DNA from: an uncultured Erythrobacter sp.
GTDB taxonomy: Bacteria; Pseudomonadota; Alphaproteobacteria; Sphingomonadales; Sphingomonadaceae
Length of the DNA: 64,000 nt
NCBI GenBank assembly: GCA_947502305.1
Contig: CANMZA010000001.1
Coordinates: 2,092,171 to 2,156,170, forward strand
Direction: 5' to 3'
The notes under the pieces were generated by a model. It searched no databases, was not told where the DNA came from, and was given only the letters and a program-made list of their open reading frames with translations. Position numbers and translations under genes: made by a program. Shown here piece after piece: positions 1 through 9,630 of this stretch. Every line of letters begins with the position of its first letter. Within the stretch, counting starts at the first letter, position 1.

Positions 1-134
1 GTATTCTTGTCTTTCCAATTTTCGGATGTGGCGATGCGCAAATTGGCAACGCGCCCACCATTTTGGAAAGAGCGGATTTCAGGGTCCGCCCCAAGATTGC
101 CGATCAACATGACCTTATTAAGCGAGCCCGCCAT
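1..134 (-). CDS. ssb: Single-stranded DNA-binding protein, N-terminal part (runs off window edge)
   Basis: Reverse complement from the CAT at 132-134 reads [44 protein letters not shown], the classic SSB N-terminus. Not in the ORF track because it is truncated. Confidence 0.93.
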   Translation of the reverse strand, partial: MAGSLNKVMLIGNLGADPEIRSFQNGGRVANLRIATSENWKDKN

Positions 135-312
135 GAAACTGTCCTTCTCTTTATCTTTAAAGGCGCAGCATATCGCCGCGCGCGAATCTGTATGAGAGGA
201 GTGATAGGGCAGCACGAAGCGCAGAGCGATACGCCCTGTGCCTTTTTACACCTTTGAGTGAGAATTTGTTTGTTTGGAGCGCGTCGCAGCCCTTGCCGCC
301 CCGCGCTAAAAA

Positions 313-1023
313 TCAACGCGAGGGGTAACGCAGCCGGCCCAAGAACCGGGTCAGGCTCGGCATTTCACGCTCGCCGCTGGTCAATTTGTGTTTGAACTTT
401 TCAAACCGCATCACGCCATCAATTCGGCGGCCAAGGAATTCGTGGCTCTTCGCCTTTCCTTCGCTGTCATCATTGACGAAGAACGCGAGGGTTGCGGAAT
501 AGATGCCGGCCAAAATCGCCCGTTTTGTATAATGGTTGTAATCGGTCGCCGTGTCCCCGGCGAGCCGCCACATGATATCAGCAGAACGCCAACCCAATTG
601 CATGCTGCGCGCGGCATTTTGCGGCATTGCCATGATCGACATTGCGCGGCGAACGGCCTCGTCAATATGCTCCACCGCATCAAGGCGGAACGCGACCAGC
701 ACGCGAATACGCTCCCGGATTTTCAGCTCAGCAAGGCGTTCTTGCGGCCATTCCGCCTCCATCGCCTGATCCACCGATGTGACCCACGCCTCGATCATGT
801 TCATCGCGCGCCCGCTTTCCGGGAAAGCCAATTTGGCAATATCCACATCCGCGCCCGCCATTTCAGCGGCGGCGATCAAGGCCGTTTCATTCCAGCCATC
901 AAAAATCGCAGAGGCGGCAATGTCTGGGGCGAGCGCAATGCGCAGCTCGTCCAAAGTCATGTCAGCCCAATCAGGGCCAGAATTGGGGCCAGCTTCAGAG
1001 GTAGCGTCAGATGCATTCGTCAT
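313..1023 (-). CDS. COQ9 family protein (ubiquinone biosynthesis)
   Basis: 236-aa ORF with COQ9-like C-terminus (MQLGWRSADIMWRLAGDTATDYNHYTKRAILAGIYSATLAFFVND). Confidence 0.88.
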   Translation of the reverse strand: MTNASDATSEAGPNSGPDWADMTLDELRIALAPDIAASAIFDGWNETALIAAAEMAGADVDIAKLAFPESGRAMNMIEAWVTSVDQAMEAEWPQERLAELKIRERIRVLVAFRLDAVEHIDEAVRRAMSIMAMPQNAARSMQLGWRSADIMWRLAGDTATDYNHYTKRAILAGIYSATLAFFVNDDSEGKAKSHEFLGRRIDGVMRFEKFKHKLTSGEREMPSLTRFLGRLRYPSR

Positions 1024-1038
1024 ATTAAAAAGCCAATT

Positions 1039-1647
1039 CTAGAAAGACGGCCCATATTGCCGGGCCTGCGTTTGACCTTCGCGCGCCGCGTCGGCCTCTG
1101 CAAATTCGCGCACCATCAATGTGTTGCCGCTCATCAAATTCATGTAATCGCGCGCCGATCGGCCCGAATTGTCGTTGCGATCAGGGTCCGCACCTTCGCT
1201 CAAAAACTGGCGGATCAGGCTGATATTGCGTTGATGCACCGCCGCAATCAAAGGCGTTTCGCCCTGTTGATCGGCAACATTCACCAAAGCGCCCTTATCA
1301 AGCAATTCTTCCGCCCCTTCGATGAAACCCATCCGGGTGGCGAGTTGCAAGGGGGTGATCCCTTCATTGTTGCGAATGTTCGGATTGGCCCCGCGTTGCA
1401 GCAAGAACCGCACCCACAGCACATCGCGGCGCGCGGTTACCACATGCAAACCGGTATCGCCGGTGGTGATATCGCGCGTGTTGACGACGGTGGTTCCCGG
1501 CTCATTCAACATTTCGGTGGCCACATCGCCTTCGCGATCTTTCACAGCTTCTAGAAATTCGTATCCTTGCGAATACAATTGCGCCGCAGCCGGGCTAAGC
1601 GCGGCAAATGCAAAAACCGCCGCAAAAGCCGCGCTAGTTACATGCAT
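1039..1647 (-). CDS. Ankyrin repeat protein, secreted
   Basis: Ankyrin repeats (GANPNIRNNEGITPLQLATRMGF; QGETPLIAAVHQRNISLIRQFLSEGADPDRND). Signal-peptide start at MHVTSAAFAAVFAFAALSPAAAQ (internal Met of ORF 1039..1761). Confidence 0.85.
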   Translation of the reverse strand: MHVTSAAFAAVFAFAALSPAAAQLYSQGYEFLEAVKDREGDVATEMLNEPGTTVVNTRDITTGDTGLHVVTARRDVLWVRFLLQRGANPNIRNNEGITPLQLATRMGFIEGAEELLDKGALVNVADQQGETPLIAAVHQRNISLIRQFLSEGADPDRNDNSGRSARDYMNLMSGNTLMVREFAEADAAREGQTQARQYGPSF

Positions 1648-1771
1648 TGTTGACCCTAACTTGCGCAAAACACTAAACGCCACGCTTTGAACCTTTCGCT
1701 TTTCCTGCCACAGATATTTCGGATTTCTATCCTCAGATAGGCTTCCTTTGCGAGGACGCAATTAGCAGACC

Positions 1772-2383
1772 ATGAACATATCCGCCAATCCCCACACATT
1801 GCTCGGCTTTTTCGCAGCTTCCGCCGTGTTTTTGCTCGCCTCTTGTGGCCCAAACGAGATCGATCCGGGTGAGCCGCCTCTTACCGGTGCGACCATTGGC
1901 GGAGATTTTGAATTGTCGAACAGCGCGGATGAAACCGTGCGCTGGGCCGACTTTGATGGGAAATACCGGGTGGTCTATTTCGGCTATGCCTATTGCCCCG
2001 ACATCTGCCCCACCGATATGCAGCGGATCACCCAAGGGCTCAATCAATTCGCCGATAATGACCCGGAAATGGCGGAGCAGGTGCAGCCCATCTTCATCAC
2101 CATCGACCCCGAACGTGACACGGGCGAAGTGCTGGAGGAATTTACCGGCGCTTTTTCCGAAGATTTGATCGGCCTGCGCGGGACGCCAGAACAGACCGCC
2201 GCGGTCGCTGACACTTTCAAAGTGTTTTATTCGCGCGGCGAAGACGCACCGGGCGGCGGATATTTGATGAACCATTCAGGCATCGTCTATTTGTTCGGCC
2301 CCGCTGGCGAGCCGCTTGCCACTCTGCCCACCGATGAAGGGGCGGATGCTGTCACCGCAGAACTCGCCAAATGGGTGCGCTAA
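1772..2383 (+). CDS. SCO1/SenC family protein
   Basis: [20 protein letters not shown] CxxxC motif, lipoprotein-like N-terminus, conserved His (MNHSG). Confidence 0.92.
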   Translation: MNISANPHTLLGFFAASAVFLLASCGPNEIDPGEPPLTGATIGGDFELSNSADETVRWADFDGKYRVVYFGYAYCPDICPTDMQRITQGLNQFADNDPEMAEQVQPIFITIDPERDTGEVLEEFTGAFSEDLIGLRGTPEQTAAVADTFKVFYSRGEDAPGGGYLMNHSGIVYLFGPAGEPLATLPTDEGADAVTAELAKWVR

Positions 2384-2868
2384 GGAAAGATTTCTGGACC
2401 CTCCCGCTGAGCGAGCTGACCCGCGCCGAGTGGGAGGCTTTGTGCGATGGGTGCGGGCGCTGCTGTCTGCATAAGATTGAGGACGCCGATACGGGCGCGA
2501 TTGCGGATACCAATGTGGCCTGCAAATTGCTCGATTGCGGCACAGCGCAATGTTCCGACTATCGCAATCGCAAGGCCTTTGTGCCCGATTGCCTGCGGCT
2601 GACATTGGCGATTGTTGAGGATGTGCCGTGGCTGCCCTCCACCTGCGCCTATCGCCGGCGGGCTGAGGGGCGCGATTTGCCGGGCTGGCATTATTTGATC
2701 AGCGGCGACCGCGACGCGGTAAAACATGCCGGGATCAGCGTGGCGGGCCGCGTGGTTAGCGAAGTCGATGCCGGGCCGTTGGAACATCATATCGTTGAGT
2801 GGGGCAAAAACCCGCGCATGGGATTTGATGTCGGCGATGATGACGACACTCAAAATCTTGGCGCATGA
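2371..2868 (+). CDS. YcgN family cysteine cluster protein (UPF0260)
   Basis: [18 protein letters not shown]...[11 protein letters not shown] cysteine cluster. Confidence 0.88.
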   Translation: MGALRKDFWTLPLSELTRAEWEALCDGCGRCCLHKIEDADTGAIADTNVACKLLDCGTAQCSDYRNRKAFVPDCLRLTLAIVEDVPWLPSTCAYRRRAEGRDLPGWHYLISGDRDAVKHAGISVAGRVVSEVDAGPLEHHIVEWGKNPRMGFDVGDDDDTQNLGA

Positions 2869-3593
2869 TTGATTGGCTCAAACCCCGCGTGCCGGACCCG
2901 GTGCCCACCATTGATCTGGGCGGAACTATCCTGCCCATCATGCTGCGCCGCCACCGCACCGCAAAACGTCTCACGCTGAGGCTAGCCCCGGATGGCAGCG
3001 AAGTTCGCATCACAATGCCGCAATGGGCCCGCAGCGCAGATGCGGTTGCCTTTGCCCATTCCCGCAGAGAATGGCTGACCAAGCAGCGCGCCAAAATCCC
3101 AGAGAAAACCGTGCCCGCGCCTGGCGGCGAAGTGCTCTACCGGGGCGAAGCCTTGCGGATTGAATGGGATGAAAGTGCCCCACGCCGCCCCGAGCTATTC
3201 GGCACCATGTTGCGGATTGGCGGTCCCAAAGAGGGCTTGGAGAAACGCCTGCAACGCTGGCTGGAGCGGGAGGCGTTGAGCCTGTTTGAAGCCGATATGG
3301 CCGATTACACCGCCGCCGCCGCGCTTGATCCGGTCCCAGTTGGGCTCTCTAGGGCGCAGCGGCGCTGGGGCAGTTGTTCTGAAATGGCGCGTATCCGGGT
3401 CAATTGGCGGCTGATCCAGGCTCCTGATTTCGTCCGCAGGTCGGTCGTCGCGCACGAAGTGGCGCATCTGGTTCACTTCGACCACAGCCCGGCTTTTTAC
3501 GCGCTGCTTAAAGACATTTACGAAGGGGATCTGCCGTCTGCCGATCGCTGGCTGAAGGAACAAGGGCGCTCGCTCTATGCCGCCCTTGGGTGA
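2865..3593 (+). CDS. YgjP/M48-like metallopeptidase
   Basis: QRRWGSCS...[22 protein letters not shown] (HExxH) typical of YgjP-like family; overlaps previous stop. Confidence 0.9.
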   Translation: MIDWLKPRVPDPVPTIDLGGTILPIMLRRHRTAKRLTLRLAPDGSEVRITMPQWARSADAVAFAHSRREWLTKQRAKIPEKTVPAPGGEVLYRGEALRIEWDESAPRRPELFGTMLRIGGPKEGLEKRLQRWLEREALSLFEADMADYTAAAALDPVPVGLSRAQRRWGSCSEMARIRVNWRLIQAPDFVRRSVVAHEVAHLVHFDHSPAFYALLKDIYEGDLPSADRWLKEQGRSLYAALG

Positions 3594-3679
3594 AGGCGTG
3601 CCCCAGTAAAGCAGGCCCAGTAAAGCGGCCAGTAAAACCGCGTAGGCTTTCGTTAACCCTGTCCGGTTAAATTGCAGTC

Positions 3680-4264
3680 ATGTTTCGGGCGTTCTCGCTG
3701 ATCATGGCCGTCATAAGCCTCTCCTTCCCCGCGCTCATTGGATCGGGGATGGAACTGCGTGCGCAGGGCAATTGCCCCAATTGCGATTTGCCGCCCGGAT
3801 GCAGAGGCAATGGCAATCAAAACGGCAATGGTAATGGCAATGGCAACCGCAATCGCAATTGCCAGCGTTTAGAAATCAGCATCGAAAGCGACATTGATTT
3901 TGGCCGCGTCGTCTTGCTCGGCAATGGCGAGGCGCGGGTTCTGCTTGATCTGGAAACGGGTCAAAAAACACTGATCGGCGATGTCGATGATTTGGGCGGC
4001 ATGCCGATTACGGGCCGCGCGATGATCACCGGCGCGCCGTTTGAACAAATCGTCATCGACCTGCCCAGCGAGGTCGCCATGCGAGACCCAACCGGCGGCA
4101 ATGCGCGGATCCGCGATTTTGTCAGCGACCTTGCCGGTTTCCCCACTTTGGATGCGAATGGGCAATTGACCTTCAATTTCTCCGGCACTTTGGTGATCGA
4201 TGCGGAAACCAATGCCAGCGGAAATTTGCGGGGCCGCGTCCCGATCAGCGTTGAATACCCCTAA
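3680..4264 (+). CDS. DUF4402 domain-containing secreted protein
   Basis: Signal peptide, NGNGN-rich linker, then ISIESDIDFGRVV...FNFSGTLVIDAETNASGNLRGRVPISVEYP. Confidence 0.72.
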   Translation: MFRAFSLIMAVISLSFPALIGSGMELRAQGNCPNCDLPPGCRGNGNQNGNGNGNGNRNRNCQRLEISIESDIDFGRVVLLGNGEARVLLDLETGQKTLIGDVDDLGGMPITGRAMITGAPFEQIVIDLPSEVAMRDPTGGNARIRDFVSDLAGFPTLDANGQLTFNFSGTLVIDAETNASGNLRGRVPISVEYP

Positions 4265-4352
4265 ACCGGCGCGATCCTCATCAGCATCGCGCCACAGTGC
4301 GCTTGCAAAAACCGCTCTGGCATAGCGACCCTTGCCGCCCTATATTGCCCCG

Positions 4353-4865
4353 ATGGCAAGATTTGCGAATTCGCGTTTTAATCCCGCGCCGGGTGTGGTC
4401 GATTTCTGGAATGAGTTCAGAAAGCCGAACCCCTACCGCATTCCGTTGCTGATCGCATCGGCGACGCCCTTTGCTTTGATCTTTTACGCCTTGGGGTCGG
4501 AGACATTTTATGTCGCACCGGAACGGCCTCAGATCACCTATATCACCACCCTCGATCCTGATCGCACCGATGAAGAAATCATCGATTCCAACATCGAAAA
4601 TCAAGAGGTGAAGGACCTGCGAGAGGCGCGGGATGCCGAATTGGCTCAGCGCAAACGTGACCTTTACAAGGCGCTGGGGGCGGCCGCCGGGATGGATGTC
4701 GAAGGGATCGAACGCCGCGCCGAAGAAGAGCGCGCCGCCGAAGAAGCCGCAGCGCAGGCATCGCGCGAAGAACGGCTTGGCGAAACGGAGGGTACGGCCA
4801 GCGCTGCCCCGCCCGCTACGAATTTGCCCGCCGCCAATTTGCCCGCCGAAAGCTCGGCGCAGTAG
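4353..4865 (+). CDS. Hypothetical membrane-anchored protein
   Basis: Single TM (IPLLIASATPFALIFYAL) then charged/Ala-rich region; ATG at 4353 preferred. Confidence 0.65.
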   Translation: MARFANSRFNPAPGVVDFWNEFRKPNPYRIPLLIASATPFALIFYALGSETFYVAPERPQITYITTLDPDRTDEEIIDSNIENQEVKDLREARDAELAQRKRDLYKALGAAAGMDVEGIERRAEEERAAEEAAAQASREERLGETEGTASAAPPATNLPAANLPAESSAQ

Positions 4866-4879
4866 AAACAGCGGCACTC

Positions 4880-5857
4880 TTGGAAACACCCCCATCAGAC
4901 GCAGATTGGATGGCCGCTTGCGCGCGGCTCTCGGCACGCGCTCGCCCCTTATCGCGCCCCAATCCCGGTGTTGCCGCAATGCTGGTAAAAGACGGCCGCG
5001 TCACGGCGCGCGGATGGACGCAGGCGGGCGGACGGCCCCATGCAGAGGCGCTGGCCTTGGCTGGCCTCTCAGACGGCGGAGCGGCAGGCGCAACGCTTTA
5101 CGTGACCCTAGAACCCTGTGCGCATGTATCGGCCCGCGGTCCGGCCTGCACCGACCTCGTGATCGCCGCGCGCCCTGCGCGCCTTGTTATCGGCCAATTG
5201 GACCCCGATCCGCGCACCGCCGGAAACGGCGTGCGCCGCATAAAGCGCGCGGGCGTTAATGTCACAGTTTTGGACGATGCCAATGCGCGCGCCAGCCTTG
5301 CGGGATATTTCGCCCGCGCCGAATACAAACGTCCGCGCGTCACCTTAAAGCTCGCGGCCAGTTTGGACGGCTGTATCGCGCTGGCCGATGGTTCCAGCCA
5401 ATGGATCACCGGGGAAACCGCCCGCGCCCATGTTCATGCGCAGCGCGCCTGCCACGATGCAATTTTGGTCGGCGGCGCGACATGGCGCGCCGATCGCCCG
5501 CGCCTTGATGTGCGATTGCCCGGATTGGAAGATCGCAGCCCGGCCCGTTTCTTATTGACCAGAGGGGTCGTGCCCGATGGTGTGCGGGTCATCAACCGCC
5601 CATCGCAAATCGCCGAAATCGAAGGGGCATTGACCCTTTATCTCGAAGGCGGCGCTGCGGCGGCGGCCAGTTTCCTGCGCGACGATCTGGTCGATGAAAT
5701 ACACCTCTACCGCGCGCCAATTGTCATCGGGGACGGTCTGCGCAGCCTTGGCGATCTGGGGCTGACGGATCTTGCCGACGCGCATGGCCGCTGGGCTCTG
5801 TCACAGCGAAGGCAGCTTGGCAGCGATGAATTCACCGCCTATTTGCGCCTCAGATAA
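4880..5857 (+). CDS. ribD: Bifunctional diaminohydroxyphosphoribosylaminopyrimidine deaminase / uracil reductase
   Basis: HAEALALAG...TLYVTLEPCAHVSARGPACTD deaminase zinc site plus VTLKLAASLDGCIALADGSSQWITG reductase motif; TTG start. Confidence 0.95.
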   Translation: METPPSDADWMAACARLSARARPLSRPNPGVAAMLVKDGRVTARGWTQAGGRPHAEALALAGLSDGGAAGATLYVTLEPCAHVSARGPACTDLVIAARPARLVIGQLDPDPRTAGNGVRRIKRAGVNVTVLDDANARASLAGYFARAEYKRPRVTLKLAASLDGCIALADGSSQWITGETARAHVHAQRACHDAILVGGATWRADRPRLDVRLPGLEDRSPARFLLTRGVVPDGVRVINRPSQIAEIEGALTLYLEGGAAAAASFLRDDLVDEIHLYRAPIVIGDGLRSLGDLGLTDLADAHGRWALSQRRQLGSDEFTAYLRLR

Positions 5858-5881
5858 GTAGGCCTAACCACAGGAAGCGCC

Positions 5882-6508
5882 ATGTTCACCGGCATTGTTA
5901 CCGCAATCGGAACCATCACCTCGGCAGAGCAGCGCGGGGATTTGCGCCTGCGCATTGCCGCGCCGCTTGATCCGGCGCGGATTGATATTGGTGCCTCCAT
6001 CGCCTGTTCGGGCGTGTGCCTGACGGTGGTCGCCAAGGGGACAGATAACGCCGTAGAGGAAGGGGATGCGTGGTTTGACGTTGATGTCTCCGCCGAAAGC
6101 GTCAGCCGCACGCGCCCCAATATGTGGGCCAAAGGTGAGCGTTTAAACATCGAGCCTTCCTTGAGGATGGGCGATGAATTGGGCGGGCACATCGTCACCG
6201 GCCATGTCGATTCCATTGGCGAGGTCGTGCTGGCTGAAACATCCGGCGATAGCTGGCGCGTGGTGATCCGCGCGCGGGCTGAGATGGCGCCCTTCATCGC
6301 GGAAAAAGGCTCGATCACCGTCGATGGCGTATCGCTGACGGTGAATGATGTGCGCGATCGTCCGGACAAGACCTGCGATTTCATGCTCAATATCATCCCG
6401 CATACGGGCGAAGTGACGACGTTGGGCGGCCTCAAAACCGGCAGCCATGTCAATCTAGAGATCGACGTGCTTGCGCGTTACCTGAAGCGGATGCAGGGCT
6501 TGATGTAA
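5882..6508 (+). CDS. ribE: Riboflavin synthase alpha chain
   Basis: MFTGIVTAIGTI...GGHIVTGHVDSIGEV...ARYLKRM two-lobe lumazine-binding signature. Confidence 0.95.
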   Translation: MFTGIVTAIGTITSAEQRGDLRLRIAAPLDPARIDIGASIACSGVCLTVVAKGTDNAVEEGDAWFDVDVSAESVSRTRPNMWAKGERLNIEPSLRMGDELGGHIVTGHVDSIGEVVLAETSGDSWRVVIRARAEMAPFIAEKGSITVDGVSLTVNDVRDRPDKTCDFMLNIIPHTGEVTTLGGLKTGSHVNLEIDVLARYLKRMQGLM

Positions 6509-6540
6509 GCGCTTGATGTAAGCGCTTGATGTAAGCGCTT
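6498..6540. repeat. 13-bp tandem repeat (GCTTGATGTAAGC x3 plus partial)
   Basis: Three exact units 6498-6510, 6511-6523, 6524-6536 then GCTT; spans the ribE stop codon. Confidence 0.95.
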
Positions 6541-6757
6541 AATCGCTTCTGCGATTTGTATCAGAGCGGCGTTCCGTCTGGCGGCGATCTTCCCCTGAAC
6601 GGCGCTCCCCCTTGCGGCGATCCGGCCCTTCATAGGGCTGCTGCGATTTGCGGCGGTCCCCTTTACGGCGATCACCTTGGGGCTGGCTATCGGCGGGTTT
6701 CTGCTCAAGCTGTTTATCGGGCCTTTTCTCAGGACCTGTGTTTTCTTTATCGGACAA
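6539..6757 (-). CDS. Small highly charged DRRK-repeat protein
   Basis: 72 aa, C-terminal half made of (G/P)(D/E)RR(K/S/Q) repeats; convergent with ribE. Confidence 0.6.
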   Translation of the reverse strand: MSDKENTGPEKRPDKQLEQKPADSQPQGDRRKGDRRKSQQPYEGPDRRKGERRSGEDRRQTERRSDTNRRSD

Positions 6758-6887
6758 TGTGCACCTCCAATCAGACGCACATAGGGGACAATCCTTAATT
6801 TCTCTTGGCCAAATGCGACAAAGCTGTTTGTTATCAATCTGTTCTTACAAAAGATTACAGGCCCTAACGCGGCCTTACTTTGTGCAC

Positions 6888-6929
6888 AAAGAAAAGGGCG
6901 GGCCCGTGGTGATCCCCACGGGCCCGCCC
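6888..6929 (-). terminator. Rho-independent terminator of the OmpA gene
   Basis: 14-bp perfect stem GGGCGGGCCCGTGG/CCACGGGCCCGCCC (6896-6909/6916-6929) followed on minus strand by TTTTCTTTG. Confidence 0.9.
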
Positions 6930-6987
6930 AAATCAACCCAAACTGATGTTCGGTTTACCGGCGGCTTACTGGCAGCTTACTAGCGGC

Positions 6988-7920
6988 TCACAAGCCATCG
7001 ACGCTTTTGCTGACCAGCACATTCACCGCAACGCGGCGGTTTTGTGATTTTCCATATTCGGTCGAATTGTCCGCCGCTGGATCGGCCTCTGCCATGCCCG
7101 TCGGCGTCAGCATCCGGTACGGTGCCCAGCCACATTGCTGTTGCAGATAGTTCACAACGCTCGACGCGCGCTGCTCGCTCAGGCGTTGGTTCACTTCCTG
7201 ACTGCCGGTGGAATCGGTGTATCCAACCACCAACAGCAACGCATTATCGGTTGCCTCTGCTTGGGCGGCGGCGCTGCACAATTGGTTGCGCGCGCTGGGC
7301 GAAAGGTTCGCGCGGCCTGTGTCGAAATAGACATTGGTCGTGCCGCGAATATTGTATTGATCAATATCGCCAAAGCGTCCGCGCAGAGCCTCTGTGGCCG
7401 CCGCATTTTCGCCAATCGCCATTTCGTTTTCGGCAAAACGCTGCGATGTGCCGCTGCGGATCATGTTTGCCGTGGCGAGGTTGTCATCTGAGAACCGAAC
7501 CCGGCTGGCCACCAATCCGCCATCCCATTGGCGGGTGCGGACCTGCACTGGCAAACCATTGAGCAACGCGTCTGCGCCCAAAGTGTCGCGGCCAAGCCCA
7601 AGGAAACCGCCGCGTGCGCGGATGCTGGTTTCGTCGGTGATGGTGACAATTGTGTTGGTGCCGTCAGCGGTGGTCACTTGCACCCGGTTGCCATTGCGCG
7701 CGGAGATAAAGCCATCAAGCTCTGGCCCTTCTGACAGGCCATCCAAGGCGGGCGGAGTGGGCGCGTAAACGGTGGTCAAAACTTCTGCTTGTTCGCCGAC
7801 TTGCGCCGGGACCGGCACAGGTTGCGCGAATAAAGCAGCCGGCGCGGCCAAGGTGGCTGCCAAAATGGCGGCGGACATCAGAGCCTTTGGCGCGGACTGC
7901 GTGAGTGGTGCGATTGTCAT
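6988..7920 (-). CDS. OmpA family outer membrane protein
   Basis: OmpA C-terminal domain: VYFDTGRANLSPSARNQLC...VVGYTDSTGSQEVNQRLSEQRASSVVNYL...NRRVAVNVL. Confidence 0.92.
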   Translation of the reverse strand: MTIAPLTQSAPKALMSAAILAATLAAPAALFAQPVPVPAQVGEQAEVLTTVYAPTPPALDGLSEGPELDGFISARNGNRVQVTTADGTNTIVTITDETSIRARGGFLGLGRDTLGADALLNGLPVQVRTRQWDGGLVASRVRFSDDNLATANMIRSGTSQRFAENEMAIGENAAATEALRGRFGDIDQYNIRGTTNVYFDTGRANLSPSARNQLCSAAAQAEATDNALLLVVGYTDSTGSQEVNQRLSEQRASSVVNYLQQQCGWAPYRMLTPTGMAEADPAADNSTEYGKSQNRRVAVNVLVSKSVDGL

Positions 7921-8214
7921 TGTGGTACTCCTTCGACAGTTATCCATCGTCTGTGCAATTCAGCAGCGCTGCTCCCGCTGCCCCTTTTCCCGTATTTGCA
8001 CTTACGACTTGCATAACCCCCTTTGAAATTAGGCTTTGAACTTAGGTTAATCGCCTAGTCTTTTGCGTTCATTGGGTCTTGAACGACCGAACTGTTCGCC
8101 CTTTCCTTGCGTCCAAATGAACAATCAAGAGCGCAAATGGATTTGTGCGGCTGGTTTGCGCGAGGGATGCGGTGAATTGAGGCAAATGTGGCAAAGGCCA
8201 ACATCAATAGGCGC

Positions 8215-8246
8215 AAAAAGGACGGACGAAGTCCAAACTTCGCCCG
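8215..8246 (-). terminator. Probable terminator downstream of the smaller curlin-repeat gene
   Basis: Minus-strand GGCGAAGTttggACTTCGTCCgtccTTTTT stem-loop and T-run. Confidence 0.55.
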
Positions 8247-8271
8247 CCCATACCTGCGCTCCACCGGATCG

Positions 8272-9450
8272 TTACATCGGGGCGTTTTGGTTCACATTCA
8301 CAGAATTAAATTCTCCGCCCACTTGAATACTCGAATTGTTGCTCGCGCTGTCTTGCGTGACATTGATTGAATTTGGGCCGCCCATGGCGAGGATATCAGA
8401 CAAGTTATCGGTGCCGCGTTGAATGACTCTCACGACATTGGTGTCACCCTCTTGCAAAACAGTCGACACCGCGCCTGTGCCTGTCTGGGTTACTATGGTG
8501 TTGTGGCTCGATCCATTTTGCTCGTTTGTGCTCGAATTATCAGACCCGCTTTGGTTTAGAGCGGACGAGTTGCCAGCTCCTTCCTGTGTGACCTCAGCAT
8601 ATCCATTGAAGCCACTTTGACGGATACTTGTTTCTTGAAACGAAGAATCAGCAATCTGAGTGACGATGGCGCGATTTGAACCCACCAATTGAGTGAGAAA
8701 CGCTCTTGCGGCGACACCTGATTGTGAAACTGTCGCGGTGTTATCGTCAGCGAACTGTTTAACAGTCGCGACAGCGGCTCTAAGGTTGTTTTCGCCGCCT
8801 TGGTTTACGGCCGCTGTGTTGAAGTTCCCGCTTTGCCTCACGAGCACTAGCGGGCTTGCTCTACTGCTGCCGTTCTGAGCCGACTGGGAAATATTGGCGA
8901 GGTTGTCCCCGCCCAATTGTGTGATTAGCGCCCGCGCCTCGTCACCGGTCACCAGACCAAACGCCATATTGCGATCACCGATCTGCTCAATCGTGGCCGT
9001 CGATGCCCTGGTCATTGTCAAATCAGAGGTGTTTAGATCGCCGTCTTGATCCACCAAAGCAACCTGAGATCCGGATCCGACACTCGATGGAAAAGTGGTC
9101 AAGACGAATGGGCCGGATTGATCGACTGCGGACGTGTTGTTTGACCCGCGCTGATCCACAAGCACAATGCCGCCTTTTTCACCGCCGAACTCATCGACCA
9201 CTCCCGGCGTTGCCTGAATGATCGTCGATGTCTGATTGACGCCCGATTGTTCCACATCTGTGCGGTTAAACTCGCCGCCTTGCACGATGGTTGAACTGCT
9301 GTCTGATCCGTCTTGCGTAACGTTGATCTGGCCCCTGTCGCCGGTCACATCGATCGTGTTCTCATTCGACTGCGCATAGGCCGGCACAGCTGCGACCATG
9401 GCAAAAGACAGCGTCACGATAGACGCGCTGGCAACAAATAGATTTTTCAA
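8272..9450 (-). CDS. Curlin-repeat (CsgA/B-like) secreted protein, 392 aa
   Basis: Signal peptide MKNLFVASASIVTLSFAMVAAVPAYAQS, then repeated N-x-(S/A)-x-(V/I)-x-Q-x-G units. Confidence 0.82.
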   Translation of the reverse strand: MKNLFVASASIVTLSFAMVAAVPAYAQSNENTIDVTGDRGQINVTQDGSDSSSTIVQGGEFNRTDVEQSGVNQTSTIIQATPGVVDEFGGEKGGIVLVDQRGSNNTSAVDQSGPFVLTTFPSSVGSGSQVALVDQDGDLNTSDLTMTRASTATIEQIGDRNMAFGLVTGDEARALITQLGGDNLANISQSAQNGSSRASPLVLVRQSGNFNTAAVNQGGENNLRAAVATVKQFADDNTATVSQSGVAARAFLTQLVGSNRAIVTQIADSSFQETSIRQSGFNGYAEVTQEGAGNSSALNQSGSDNSSTNEQNGSSHNTIVTQTGTGAVSTVLQEGDTNVVRVIQRGTDNLSDILAMGGPNSINVTQDSASNNSSIQVGGEFNSVNVNQNAPM

Positions 9451-9504
9451 GATAATTTCCTTAGATTCGGCGGCTCAGCACCGCGAAGCGTTTTATGTTT
9501 TCGG

Positions 9505-9540
9505 CAAAAAACAGGGCTGAGAATCACTCCCCAGCCCTGT
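9505..9540 (-). terminator. Rho-independent terminator of the larger curlin-repeat gene
   Basis: Minus strand ACAGGGCTGgggagtgattctCAGCCCTGT followed by TTTTTT; lies between the two curlin-repeat genes. Confidence 0.85.
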
Positions 9541-9630
9541 CTCGATTGATTTTTGCAGTGCGCCCTTAGTCACTGCCGCGATGGACGCGGCGGGACCGAG
9601 TATTGTTCCCCAGCCCCATACCGCATTCGC

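Noticed and set aside
388-1554. 388-aa plus-strand ORF
   Set aside because: Antisense to COQ9-like and ankyrin genes; no recognisable domain.
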